A stretch of DNA of 64,000 nt, from positions 62,001-126,000 of the forward strand of contig NZ_PDHO01000011.1 of NCBI RefSeq assembly GCF_002887815.1, in the 5' to 3' direction. This document shows, one piece after another, positions 43,995 to 52,407 of this stretch. How positions within the stretch are numbered: position 1 is the stretch's first letter; each line of letters opens with the position of its first letter. This DNA is from Mycobacterium sp. ENV421. GTDB taxonomy: Bacteria; Actinomycetota; Actinomycetes; Mycobacteriales; Mycobacteriaceae. Position numbers and translations under genes: made by a program. The notes under the pieces were generated by a model that was given only the letters and a program-made list of their open reading frames with translations, was not told the DNA's origin and did no database searches.

Positions 43995-46900
43995 GTGGAT
44001 TCTGTCGGCTCAAAATCAGGTCATCACGGCGTTGATCGCACGGAGTTGAAGGGTCGCCGCGGCGACCGAACCAACCGGATGCAATTGAACCGCGTTGACT
44101 TTGGCCTTGCGGCACTTGCTAATTCGCACGCGTTGACATGGCTTGGCGCGTCCGCGGTGGCCCTGGGTGTCGGCGCCGCGATCGCCTCGATGCCCGCGGT
44201 GGCCGCCGCCGACTCAACCGGCTCCGCCGGATCCAAGGGACCCTCGACATCGAGTAGCTCGTCGGCAGGCGGGTCGTCGAAATCCACCGGACATTCAGCG
44301 GCGCCGAAGAAAAATGTCCGACCCAAATCGTCGGACAACACGGTCTCGTCGATTCCGTCCGGCTCCGACCCGGCCAGCACGACAGCAACCTCGAGCAAGA
44401 AGTCGACGATCAGCACACGGCTGGCGAGCCCCGCCGCAGCGGCCGCGACTCCGCGGGCGTCCGCGCTTCCCACGCCGGAAGCCGCAGCCCAGACGATCAT
44501 CAGCTTCTTCGTCGGCGACGGGACCGCGGCACACCCGAACGCCGGAATCCTCTCCGGCAACGGCTACACGTGGACCGCCGACACATGCGCATCGAACACC
44601 TCCTGCAAGGGCGGCAACAGCGGCGTCTTCGGCAACGGCGGCGACGGTTTCAACGGCGGAAACGGCGGCAGCGCGGGCTGGTTCGGCAACGGTGGGGCCG
44701 GTGGCGCCGGCCTGGTGAGCGTCAACGGCGGAAACGGCGGCAACGGCGGACACGGCGGGCTGATCACCGGTAACGGCGGCGCCGGTGGCGCGGGCGCGAC
44801 GACAGCGACGGGTTCGACTGGCGGCCGGGGTGGCTCGGCCGGCCTGACGGGCAACGGCGGCGATGGCGGCGAAGGCGGGACGTCGACCGGTGACTACCAG
44901 GGCGGCACCGGTGGTCGTGGTGGCACAGGCGGCCTGTACGTCGGCAACGGTGGAAAGGGCGGCGCTGGCGGCAATGCCATCCTGAACGGCCAGACCGGCG
45001 GCACGGGCGGCAACGGCGGCGACACCGGGCTGGTCTCGTTCTGGGGCATCGCCGGCGACGGTGGCGAAGGCGGCGGCGCCAGTTCCGGTGACGGCGGTGC
45101 CGGCGGTAAGGCCACGTTCGGCGGTCGCGGCGGCAACGGCGGCAACGGTGGTCTGTTCTCGCTCTTCGCTTTTGGGGGTGACGGCGGGGCCGGTGGCGAC
45201 AGCCCGGCGAAAGGCGTGACCGCCACCGACCACGGCGGTAACGGGGGCAACGGCGGACGCGGCGGCCTGTGGGCGGGCAGCGGCGGCGACGGTGGAACCG
45301 GCGGAGTCGGCGGCGGCGACGGTGGCAACGGCGGGAGCGTCGGCATGCTGTCGGTCTTCGGCGCGGGCGGTGACGGCGGTGCGGGTGGCCTCGGCCAGGC
45401 CGGCATCGTCGGAACCAACGGGGCTGATCCCGGCAAGAATCCGTCCTACTCGATCAACGGCGGCGACGGGGCACCCGGCGGTGCGGGCGGTTCCGGCGGT
45501 CGCGGCGGCAACGGCAGCTGGATCATCGGCACCGGCGGCCTCGGTGGCGACGGCGGCCAAGGCGGTGACGGCGGCCAAGGCGGCACCGGGTACACCCCGG
45601 ACCAGGAGACCATCGACCCCGGACTGAACGGCGGCAACGGCGGTAACGGCGGAGCCGGCGGCCTCGGCGGAACAACCGGGGGTGCCGGCGGCACGGGGCG
45701 GGTGCTGTTCTTGCTCGCCTCCAACGGAACCGCCGGCGGCAGCGGCCAAGGCGGCAAGGGCGGCCAAGGCGGTGCCGGCGGGTACGGCCGTTCGATCAAC
45801 GACGTGACCGGCGGATCCGGCGGTAACGGCGGCAACGGCGGAGCCGGGGCCGCGGGTGGCGCGGGTGCCGACGGTGGCGCGGGCGGCAACGGCGGCGCCG
45901 GCGGCGCCGGGGCATACGGCGGCGGCCAGGGTGGCTCCGGCGGTAGCGGCGGCGCCGGCGGTGACGGTGGCGAAGCGACCGACACTGCCGGGGCGGGCCG
46001 CGGCGGTGCGGGCGGTTCGGCCGGTGACGGCGCTGCCGGCGGCTATGCCGCGATCGATGCCGGTCCCGGCGCGGACGGCGGCAACGGCGGCAACGGCGGA
46101 CAGGGCGGCGACGGCAGCGTCGGCGGCCTGGGCGGCGACGGCGGACAGGGCGGCGCCGGGGCCGGCACCCGGGGCGGTTCGGTCGGGGACGACGGAACAC
46201 CGGGCGTACGCGGCGCCAACGGTTCGTCGACAGTCGCAGCGAGTGCGGTTGCGGCGAAGTCGGCCGCTGCTCAGCCGGCGGGCCCGGCGGCGTTCTTCGA
46301 GGAACTCAGCCGCCAGATCGCCTACGTCTTCTTCAACCGCGCGCCCAGCGTCATCGTCGAGGTCGGCGGCCAAGCCGGACCGACGAAGCAGATCCAGGTG
46401 ACCGTCAAGGGCGAAAGCAACAACGGCTACGGCGTCAGCTACACCGTCAAGGTGGATCCGAAGTTCGGCAGCGTCGTCGCCGGCGACACGCCCGGGACGT
46501 TCATCTACACCGCGAACGACGCACTCATCCAGCCGGGAATCGTCGACCACTTCACGATCACGGTGAACAACGGCACGGCGGCGAAGCTGCCCGGCCTGGC
46601 CGGGATGGTGCAGGGCATGCTGCATTCCTTCGCGATCATGGTCGGTGCGGCCAAGCCCGACACCTTCGACGAGGAGATCGAAGTCACCGTCGACGGCACC
46701 AAGCAGTACGGCAACGCAACCACCGCCGCCGCCTACTGGGTGAACCAGAGCTACTCCAACTGCCAGCTGCAGGCGGCCGCGTCCGCGGTCCTGCAGGCGA
46801 TCAAGCAGTTGCCGACGGCGGACACCGAGCAGACCTGGGTCGACTGGGCGAAGACCAATGATTCCGTGGTGACGCCGGGCGCGAAGATGTATCTGGACGC

Positions 46901-47333
46901 CAACATCGCGGAGGGTGTCGCAACCCAGGATGCCGTCGCGCTGATCAACAAGTACTTCAACGTCACCGCGACCTACCGTGAATACGACAAGACGCAGGAG
47001 GCCGGCGAGCAAGCGCTGCAGGATCTGGAAGCCGCACTGGCCGAAGGCAAATCAGCGATGGTGGCCTACCCGGTCTCGATCGTGTGGACAGCGGTCACCG
47101 ACTTCAAGCCCGAGCCGAAGGACAGCTACTGGACCGCCGACCACGCCGCGGTGGTGACGCAGGTCGACCTGAAGAACGGTGTGGTGTACGTCAACGACAG
47201 CTCCATGCAGAACAACGGTGTGAGCGTCGGGCAGGCCAAAGCGCTGCCGATCGGCGTGTTCATGAGCGGGTGGCAGGCCGCCGGCTACGACTTGACGATC
47301 ATCACTCCGAACGCACCGACCACCGTCGTCTAA
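43995..47333 (+). CDS. PE-less PGRS protein with C-terminal C39-like cysteine peptidase domain
   Basis: 1112 residues from the GTG at 43995, chosen for the GGGGGGTGGG just before it; the ATG at 44079 is an alternative. A signal-like segment ends at PAVAAAD (about residue 70). A Ser/Lys linker, the block VGDGTAAHPNAGILSGNGY and GGxGG repeats (about 205-735) follow. The C-terminal quarter is different: an Ig/cadherin-like segment (about 770-890) and a C39-like papain-fold domain with NQSYSNCQLQA (Cys923), DHAAVVT (His1050) and VNDSSM (Asp1068). Those three, with the upstream Gln, make a plausible catalytic set. Secretion and peptidase activity are inferred. A strong terminator follows. Confidence 0.85.
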   Translation: MDSVGSKSGHHGVDRTELKGRRGDRTNRMQLNRVDFGLAALANSHALTWLGASAVALGVGAAIASMPAVAAADSTGSAGSKGPSTSSSSSAGGSSKSTGHSAAPKKNVRPKSSDNTVSSIPSGSDPASTTATSSKKSTISTRLASPAAAAATPRASALPTPEAAAQTIISFFVGDGTAAHPNAGILSGNGYTWTADTCASNTSCKGGNSGVFGNGGDGFNGGNGGSAGWFGNGGAGGAGLVSVNGGNGGNGGHGGLITGNGGAGGAGATTATGSTGGRGGSAGLTGNGGDGGEGGTSTGDYQGGTGGRGGTGGLYVGNGGKGGAGGNAILNGQTGGTGGNGGDTGLVSFWGIAGDGGEGGGASSGDGGAGGKATFGGRGGNGGNGGLFSLFAFGGDGGAGGDSPAKGVTATDHGGNGGNGGRGGLWAGSGGDGGTGGVGGGDGGNGGSVGMLSVFGAGGDGGAGGLGQAGIVGTNGADPGKNPSYSINGGDGAPGGAGGSGGRGGNGSWIIGTGGLGGDGGQGGDGGQGGTGYTPDQETIDPGLNGGNGGNGGAGGLGGTTGGAGGTGRVLFLLASNGTAGGSGQGGKGGQGGAGGYGRSINDVTGGSGGNGGNGGAGAAGGAGADGGAGGNGGAGGAGAYGGGQGGSGGSGGAGGDGGEATDTAGAGRGGAGGSAGDGAAGGYAAIDAGPGADGGNGGNGGQGGDGSVGGLGGDGGQGGAGAGTRGGSVGDDGTPGVRGANGSSTVAASAVAAKSAAAQPAGPAAFFEELSRQIAYVFFNRAPSVIVEVGGQAGPTKQIQVTVKGESNNGYGVSYTVKVDPKFGSVVAGDTPGTFIYTANDALIQPGIVDHFTITVNNGTAAKLPGLAGMVQGMLHSFAIMVGAAKPDTFDEEIEVTVDGTKQYGNATTAAAYWVNQSYSNCQLQAAASAVLQAIKQLPTADTEQTWVDWAKTNDSVVTPGAKMYLDANIAEGVATQDAVALINKYFNVTATYREYDKTQEAGEQALQDLEAALAEGKSAMVAYPVSIVWTAVTDFKPEPKDSYWTADHAAVVTQVDLKNGVVYVNDSSMQNNGVSVGQAKALPIGVFMSGWQAAGYDLTIITPNAPTTVV

Positions 47334-47347
47334 GGCGGTAACCACCC

Positions 47348-47382
47348 CGACATCCCGCGGCGGACACCGTCGCGGGATGTCG
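47348..47382 (+). terminator. Strong hairpin terminator
   Basis: Perfect 12-base arms CGACATCCCGCG and CGCGGGATGTCG with an 11-base loop lie 14 bases after the stop of the PGRS-C39 gene. There is no T tract, as is common in mycobacteria. Confidence 0.78.
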
Positions 47383-47402
47383 GCGGCGTTACTCTGATCG
47401 GC

Positions 47403-48581
47403 GTGTCCTACGACGCGTCGGTGAACGCCGCCCGCGAGGATCACGGCCCCCCGGCGCGCGGGAAGTACTGGTGGGTCCGCTGGGCGCTGCTCGGCGTCGC
47501 GCTGATCGTTCTGGTCGTCGAGGCCACCCTGGTGTGGGATCAGCTGGCCAAGGCCTGGACAAGCCTGATCTCGGCGAACGGCTGGTGGGTGCTGGCGGCG
47601 GCCGCCGCGGCCATGCTGTCGATGCACAGCTTCGCCCAGATCCAGCGGACGCTGCTGCGGTCGGCCGGGGTGATCGTCCACCAGTGGCGCTCCGAAGCGG
47701 CGTTCTATGCGGGTAATGCGCTGAGCACCACGATGCCCGGTGGTCCCGTGCTCTCGGCGACGTTCGTCTATCGGCAGCAGCGGCTGTGGGGCGCCTCCCC
47801 CGTCGTCGCATCGTGGCAGTTGGTGATGTCGGGCGCGCTGCAGGTCGTTGGTCTGGCCCTGCTCGGTCTCGGTGGCGCATTTCTGTTGGGCGCCAAGAAC
47901 AATCCTTTCTCGCTGCTGTTCACCCTCGGCGGGTTCATCGCCCTGCTGTTGCTCGCGCAGGCGGTGGCGACCCGTCCCGAACTCATCGACGGCATCGGCG
48001 TCAAGGTCCTCGGCTGGGTCAACTCGGTGCGCGGCAAGCCCACCGACACCGGCCTGCGCAAGTGGCGCGAAACGCTGAACCAACTGGAATCGGTCAGCTT
48101 GAGTCGCCGCACCCTCGGGGTGGCGTTCGGCTGGTCGTTCTTCAACTGGGTGTGCGACGTGGCGTGCCTGGCGTTCGCCGCCTACGCCACCGGCGGCAGG
48201 CCGTCGCTGGCCGGATTGACCGTCGCCTACGCCGCCGCACGCGCCGTCGGCTCGATCCCGTTGATGCCGGGCGGCCTGCTGGTCGTGGAGGCCGTGCTGG
48301 TACCCGGCCTGGTGTCCAGCGGGATGGCCCTGTCCGGTGCGATCTCGGCCATGCTGATCTATCGGCTGGTCAGCTGGATCTTCATCTCGGCGATCGGCTG
48401 GGTGGTGTTCTTCTTCCTGTTCCGCACCGAGGGTCCGCTGGACCCGGACGCGGTCGCCGACGAGATCGCCGCAGCCGAAGCCGAAAGCGGCAGCGCGACC
48501 GTCGACGATCCGGCCGACAGCGCGCTCCAGGGCCCGGTGCCGCCGCCGTGCCCGGACCCCGACGACGGCACGCCGCCCTGA
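47403..48581 (+). CDS. Lysylphosphatidylglycerol synthase-type membrane protein (Rv0204c-type)
   Basis: A 392-residue membrane protein of the UPF0104/YbhN (LPG synthase transmembrane) family with about eight helices. Typical segments are FYAGNALSTTMPGGPVLSATFVYRQQRLWG, FFNWVCDVACLAFAAYATGG and AYAAARAVGSIPLMPGGLLVVEAVLVPGL. Only the flippase-like part is present; there is no catalytic synthase domain. The GTG start is 21 bases after the hairpin. Position next to the AI-2E gene and MmpL11 matches Rv0204c. A lipid flippase role is possible but not shown. Confidence 0.82.
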   Translation: MSYDASVNAAREDHGPPARGKYWWVRWALLGVALIVLVVEATLVWDQLAKAWTSLISANGWWVLAAAAAAMLSMHSFAQIQRTLLRSAGVIVHQWRSEAAFYAGNALSTTMPGGPVLSATFVYRQQRLWGASPVVASWQLVMSGALQVVGLALLGLGGAFLLGAKNNPFSLLFTLGGFIALLLLAQAVATRPELIDGIGVKVLGWVNSVRGKPTDTGLRKWRETLNQLESVSLSRRTLGVAFGWSFFNWVCDVACLAFAAYATGGRPSLAGLTVAYAAARAVGSIPLMPGGLLVVEAVLVPGLVSSGMALSGAISAMLIYRLVSWIFISAIGWVVFFFLFRTEGPLDPDAVADEIAAAEAESGSATVDDPADSALQGPVPPPCPDPDDGTPP

Positions 48582-48607
48582 TTCGGGGCGTGTGCTTGAA
48601 TCCGAAC

Positions 48608-48985
48608 ATGGCAGTTCGTAGCGACACCCGCCCGGCCCTGCTGGCGCTGGCCGGCGACATCGTCTGCGTCGTGGTGTTCTGCGCGATCGGGCGCCGCAGC
48701 CACGCCGAAGGCCTGACGCTCGCCGGAATCGCCGAGACGGCATGGCCGTTTCTGTCCGGCACCGTGGCCGGTTGGCTGATCTCCCGGGCCTGGCGCGCAC
48801 CCACCGCGATCGCGCCGACCGGCGTGATCGTCTGGCTCTGCACCGTGGTGGTGGGAATGTTGTTGCGCAAGGCCAGCTCTCAAGGCGTTGCGGTGAGTTT
48901 CATCATCGTCGCGTCGGTAGTGACGGCGGTACTGCTGCTGGGCTGGCGCGGCGTCGCGGCCGTCGTCGCCAAACGCAGCGGTTAA
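48608..48985 (+). CDS. DUF3054 membrane protein
   Basis: A 125-residue protein with four membrane helices: ALLALAGDIVCVVVFCAIGRRSH (with the DUF3054 aspartate and GRRSH), AWPFLSGTVAGWLISRAW, GVIVWLCTVVVGMLL and AVSFIIVASVVTAVLLLGW. It follows the preceding gene by 26 bases. Its TAA stop overlaps the stop of the convergent histidine kinase gene through TTAA. Function unknown. Confidence 0.82.
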   Translation: MAVRSDTRPALLALAGDIVCVVVFCAIGRRSHAEGLTLAGIAETAWPFLSGTVAGWLISRAWRAPTAIAPTGVIVWLCTVVVGMLLRKASSQGVAVSFIIVASVVTAVLLLGWRGVAAVVAKRSG

Positions 48986-50310
48986 GCCTGCGCCGCCGGG
49001 GCGACGGGTTCCGGAGCGGTCGAGACCGTCAACACGGCGCGCAACCCGCCGAGTGGGCCGTCGGAGAGTTCGATGTCGCCACCGTGCAGGGCGGCCTGCT
49101 GAGCCACCAGCGCCAAGCCCAGACCTGAACCGCCCGCGGTGGCGGTGCTGCCACGGGCGAAGCGGCCCAACACTTTTCGATGCTCTTCGGCCGGCAGGCC
49201 GCGACCGTTGTCGTCGACGGTGATGGCCAGCAGCGGGCCCTGGCGGCGGGCCCGCAGCACGATGCGGGTGGCCTCCCCGTGGGTGATCGCGTTGCGCACC
49301 AGGTTGTCCACGGCCAACCGCAGCCCGGCCGGCCAGCCCCACACCGTGCCGGCCTCGTCGGCCTCCACGATGATCTCCCCCACCCCGGACCGGATGTTCT
49401 CCCGCGCAACCCGATCGAGCATCTCGGCGACATCGATCGGCTCGCGGTCCTCGGCGCGGGCCAGCTGCCCGGACGCCAACTGCCCCAGCGCGGTGATGAT
49501 CGCCTCCACCCGGCGCTGCGCGCGCGCCAGATCGGCGACCACCTCCTCACGCTCTTCGGGCGGCAGGTCGTGGATGCGCAGCGTGTCCAGGTCAGCGCGC
49601 ATCGCGGTCAGCGGGGTCCGCAGTTCGTGGGCCGCGTTGGCAGCGAAATCCTGGGCCGCCTGAAGCGAATTCGTGGTCGCCGCCTGGGCATCCGCCAATC
49701 GGTTGAGCATCGCGATCATCGCCTCGGACAGGTCCTCGGCCTCGCGGGAACCGTGCACCGGATCAAGGCGATCGTGGCCGGTTCCCAACCGCCTGGTCTG
49801 CTCGGTGAGCTTCAGCAGCGGCCGGATCGCCGGCCCGGCCAGGATCCAGCCGAGCGCCAACGCCACCATCACCGCGAGACAGACGATCAACACGTAGAGC
49901 GGAATTCTGGCGCGGCTCAACAGGATGCTGTCGGCGCGGATACCGATCGAAACCAGGATCCCGCCGGACTGGTCGACGTTCACCGTCCGCACCCGATAGT
50001 CGAAGCCGTTGACGGTGACCGTCGCGGTCCCGGGCGGCAGCGGCGGCAACTGGAACCCGCGCTGGAACATCACCTGGCCGGTACGCCGGGATCGTCCCGT
50101 CGTCACCACCCGGCTGGGATCGCGCAGCTGTTCGGGATACATGCTGGCGTCGACGATCGAGTCGAGACGCTTGTCCAGTTGCGCCTCATCGTTGTTCGCC
50201 AGCACGATCGAGGTCAGCACCGCCAGCAGCGCGACCACGATCGCGGCGGCCACTGCGGCAGCCAGGGCGACCCGGCTGCGCAGGGACAGGCTCTGGCCCA
50301 GCGAACTCAC
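48982..50310 (-). CDS. Sensor histidine kinase (PrrB-like)
   Basis: A 442-residue membrane kinase. TM1 is at about 12-38, the periplasmic sensor at 39-132, and TM2 at about 133-158, followed by HAMP. The dimerisation/phosphoacceptor box is NAAHELRTPLTAMRADLDTL (His228), with N box LAVDNLVRNAITHG, G1 DDNGRGLP and G2 GGSGLGLALV. The kinase core resembles M. tuberculosis PrrB but the periplasmic part differs. It starts seven bases after the response regulator stop. Because the operon begins with a haemophore-family gene, heme or iron is a plausible signal; this is inference. Confidence 0.9.
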   Translation of the reverse strand: MSSLGQSLSLRSRVALAAAVAAAIVVALLAVLTSIVLANNDEAQLDKRLDSIVDASMYPEQLRDPSRVVTTGRSRRTGQVMFQRGFQLPPLPPGTATVTVNGFDYRVRTVNVDQSGGILVSIGIRADSILLSRARIPLYVLIVCLAVMVALALGWILAGPAIRPLLKLTEQTRRLGTGHDRLDPVHGSREAEDLSEAMIAMLNRLADAQAATTNSLQAAQDFAANAAHELRTPLTAMRADLDTLRIHDLPPEEREEVVADLARAQRRVEAIITALGQLASGQLARAEDREPIDVAEMLDRVARENIRSGVGEIIVEADEAGTVWGWPAGLRLAVDNLVRNAITHGEATRIVLRARRQGPLLAITVDDNGRGLPAEEHRKVLGRFARGSTATAGGSGLGLALVAQQAALHGGDIELSDGPLGGLRAVLTVSTAPEPVAPAAQA

Positions 50311-50317
50311 GACCGGA

Positions 50318-51037
50318 TCACGGCTCCGACCGGAGGACGTATCCGATGCCGCGCACTGTGTGGATCACCCGCGGCACACCCTCGCGTTCGAGTTTGCGGC
50401 GCAGATAACTGATGAACACGTCGGCGACGTTGGTGTCGACGTCGAAGTCGTAGCCCCACACCAACTCCAGGAGCCGCTGTCTGGACAGCACCACACCGGA
50501 GTTTTCGGCGAGCACCGCCAGCAGGTCGAATTCGCGTTTGGTCAGCTCGACCCGGTCGCCGTTGACGAACACCAGCCGCCGGGCGGTGTCGATGGTCAGC
50601 GGTCCGATCGTGACGGCGTCGGAGCCCTCGTGTGAATGCGACGCCCGCCGCAGCAGCGCATGCAATCGGGCCACCAGCTCGCCCAGATCGAACGGCTTGG
50701 TCAGATAGTCGTCGGCGCCGGCCTCCAGGCCGGCGATCCGGTCGTTGACGGTGTCGCGCGCCGACAGCACGCAGATCGGAATGTCGTTGCCCAGCGCACG
50801 CAGCGCGGTCACCACCGCCACACCGTCGAGCTCCGGCATCTGGACGTCGAGCACCAACGCGTCGTGATTCTCGTTCGCCAACAGCCGCAACGCTTCCTTG
50901 CCGGTCGCCGCGACCCGGACGTCGAACCCCGAGTGCCGCAATCCGCGGGCAACCGAAGTCCGGACATCCGGGTCGTCGTCGACCATCAGGACGGTGCGGC
51001 CAGCGCCTTCCTGGGCGGGCTGCTGTCCTACCCGCAC
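50318..51037 (-). CDS. OmpR-family response regulator (PrrA-like)
   Basis: A 239-residue regulator. The receiver domain has [11 protein letters not shown], the phosphoacceptor [12 protein letters not shown] (Asp64), [12 protein letters not shown] and the conserved lysine in [12 protein letters not shown]. The winged-helix output domain includes [53 protein letters not shown]. It is close to PrrA. The GTG start at 51037 is six bases after the haemophore-like gene's stop, and the kinase gene follows, so the three form an operon. OmpR-type regulators bind direct repeats with about 11-base spacing; such a repeat occurs at 52150-52167. Confidence 0.92.
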   Translation of the reverse strand: MRVGQQPAQEGAGRTVLMVDDDPDVRTSVARGLRHSGFDVRVAATGKEALRLLANENHDALVLDVQMPELDGVAVVTALRALGNDIPICVLSARDTVNDRIAGLEAGADDYLTKPFDLGELVARLHALLRRASHSHEGSDAVTIGPLTIDTARRLVFVNGDRVELTKREFDLLAVLAENSGVVLSRQRLLELVWGYDFDVDTNVADVFISYLRRKLEREGVPRVIHTVRGIGYVLRSEP

Positions 51038-51043
51038 CGCGGG

Positions 51044-51415
51044 TTAGGCGCCAGGAACGTCAGGAGCGCTACCGCAGCGGTTCTTCAGATCGACCAGCGG
51101 CTGACGAATGCCTTGCAGGTCGGCCTTCACCGAAGGGTTGTAGTCCAGGTACTGCTTCACCTCGGACCGGATGGTGTCGCGCGGCGCACCCTCCAGACCG
51201 GTGAAGAACGCGTTGACGTCCGGGTGCGTGAACAGGTAGGCCGACGTCGCCGCGGACACACCCGCGGCCACCCCGGCCAGGTCGGCGGCGGTGCAGTTCG
51301 GCGGCGGGTCGGCCAGCGCCGACGGGGCTGCGCCAATCAGCATCGCGCCGGCGACGGCGCCCGTGCCGATCGCTCCGACGACCGCGCGACGGGCCAGACG
51401 GGCATTAAGCAACAT
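51044..51415 (-). CDS. Haemophore-family secreted protein (Rv0203 paralogue)
   Basis: A 123-residue protein with a signal peptide (VGAIGTGAVAGAMLIGAAPSALA) and a ~85-residue helical mature part containing CTAADLAGVAAGVSAATSAYLFTHPDVN, YNPSVKADLQGIRQPLVDLKNRC. It shows the same pattern as the Rv0203 haemophore (DPCAAS... TYLDAHPQTN ... NPQAAKDLQAIQQPL...QC), including the paired cysteines. AAGGAG lies seven bases before the ATG. Rv0203 binds heme and hands it to MmpL3/MmpL11. A heme-binding role here is inferred. It is the first gene of an operon with the two-component system. Confidence 0.82.
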   Translation of the reverse strand: MLLNARLARRAVVGAIGTGAVAGAMLIGAAPSALADPPPNCTAADLAGVAAGVSAATSAYLFTHPDVNAFFTGLEGAPRDTIRSEVKQYLDYNPSVKADLQGIRQPLVDLKNRCGSAPDVPGA

Positions 51416-51445
51416 GCTCGGACTCCTTAGCGTTTGGGAGAAGCA

Positions 51446-51468
51446 CTGTCAGTAACCGGTACTGACAG
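51446..51468. promoter_or_regulatory. Perfect inverted repeat, candidate operator
   Basis: Nine-base arms CTGTCAGTA and TACTGACAG flank ACCGG about 30 bases upstream of the haemophore-like gene start. It is a likely binding site for a dimeric regulator of the haemophore-two-component operon, or a 5' UTR hairpin. Confidence 0.6.
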
Positions 51469-51543
51469 AAGAAAGCTAAGCAGAATTGCTGCAGACTTTC
51501 GCGCCTTGAGCTTAACCAATCGTAAGAATGTTCCGATGTGGCT

Positions 51544-51563
51544 GCTCAGGGCAGCTTCTGAGC
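51544..51563 (-). terminator. Hairpin after the Rv0203-like gene
   Basis: GCTCAG-GGCAGCTT-CTGAGC forms a six-base-pair stem about 20 bases past the stop of the haemophore gene on the minus strand. No T tract; weak candidate. Confidence 0.35.
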
Positions 51564-51582
51564 GGGCGCCGAGCGCGCCGAT

Positions 51583-52131
51583 TCAGCGAGTACCGATCGT
51601 GGCCGGGCCCGGCAGCGGGCCGTTGCCGAGCGCGGTCTGGCTGCCGGAGAGTTGTTGCGCCGGTGTCGTGGCCGTCAGCGCACCCGGCGCCGGTGCGGGC
51701 AGGCCGCCGGTCTGAGCCGACTGCAGCAGGCCGAGCACCTGCGGGAGGCTCACGGGCAGCTTGCACTGGGTGGACATACTCGTCAGCGGCTGCTGGATGG
51801 CCTGCAGGTCCTTGGCGGCCTGCGGGTTGGCGTCGAAATAACTCTTCAGCGCGACCACGGTCTGCGGACCGGCCTGCTGCTGGGAGATCGTCGTCAGCGC
51901 CTGATTGGTCTGCGGGTGCGCGTCCAGATAGGTCCCGGTGTTGGTGGCCACCGTGCCGATCGTTTTGGCGAGCTGGCTGGCCGCGCACGGGTCGGGGGCG
52001 GCGGCCGCCTCCGACATCGACACCGATGTCGACAGCGCCAGCAGGGCGGCACCGCCGGCGGCAGTGGCGGCCAGCACGGCACACACCCCGCGGCGCAGGC
52101 CCGCGGTCGCGGAGATGGTGGACGCAGACAT
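51583..52131 (-). CDS. Secreted haemophore (Rv0203-type)
   Basis: 182 residues from the ATG at 52131, which has GAGGAGT five bases before it. A signal peptide (VCAVLAATAAGGAALLALSTSVSMSEAAAA) is followed by DPCAASQLAKTIGTVATNTGTYLDAHPQTNQALT and NPQAAKDLQAIQQPLTSMSTQCKLP, closely matching the M. tuberculosis heme carrier Rv0203. A Pro/Ala-rich tail of about 45 residues is extra. It is divergent from mmpL11, the heme transporter partner. Direct repeats lie upstream. Confidence 0.88.
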   Translation of the reverse strand: MSASTISATAGLRRGVCAVLAATAAGGAALLALSTSVSMSEAAAAPDPCAASQLAKTIGTVATNTGTYLDAHPQTNQALTTISQQQAGPQTVVALKSYFDANPQAAKDLQAIQQPLTSMSTQCKLPVSLPQVLGLLQSAQTGGLPAPAPGALTATTPAQQLSGSQTALGNGPLPGPATIGTR

Positions 52132-52149
52132 GGGGACTCCTCGACTTCG

Positions 52150-52167
52150 CTGACGTTTGACTGACGT
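52150..52167. promoter_or_regulatory. Direct repeat with 11-base period
   Basis: CTGACGT occurs twice, separated by TTGA, giving the 11-base spacing typical of OmpR-family response regulator sites. It is 19 bases upstream of the haemophore start in the divergent region with mmpL11. Confidence 0.5.
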
Positions 52168-52407
52168 CACGCCGCGGCGCAGCGTCGCTACGACTCGGCA
52201 CGGTCCCCGACCCCTGACGTGGTCGGTGGACATCCTGCCATCGGCAACGGCCGGGCCGCCACTCGTACGCAGGTAACGAGCGCCTGATCAGGAGGTCTCA
52301 ATCCAGCTAAGACCGCCGGTCACGACAGGTCAGCGCACAGGCATCTGCGGTACGCTCGCAACCACGCAATCCGGGGAGAATGCGGGGAGACAGCCATCCA
52401 GCAGTTC

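Noticed and set aside
44295..47012. A 905-codon open frame on the minus strand
   Set aside because: Antisense to the PGRS-C39 gene; Ala/Gly-rich by-product of repeat codons.
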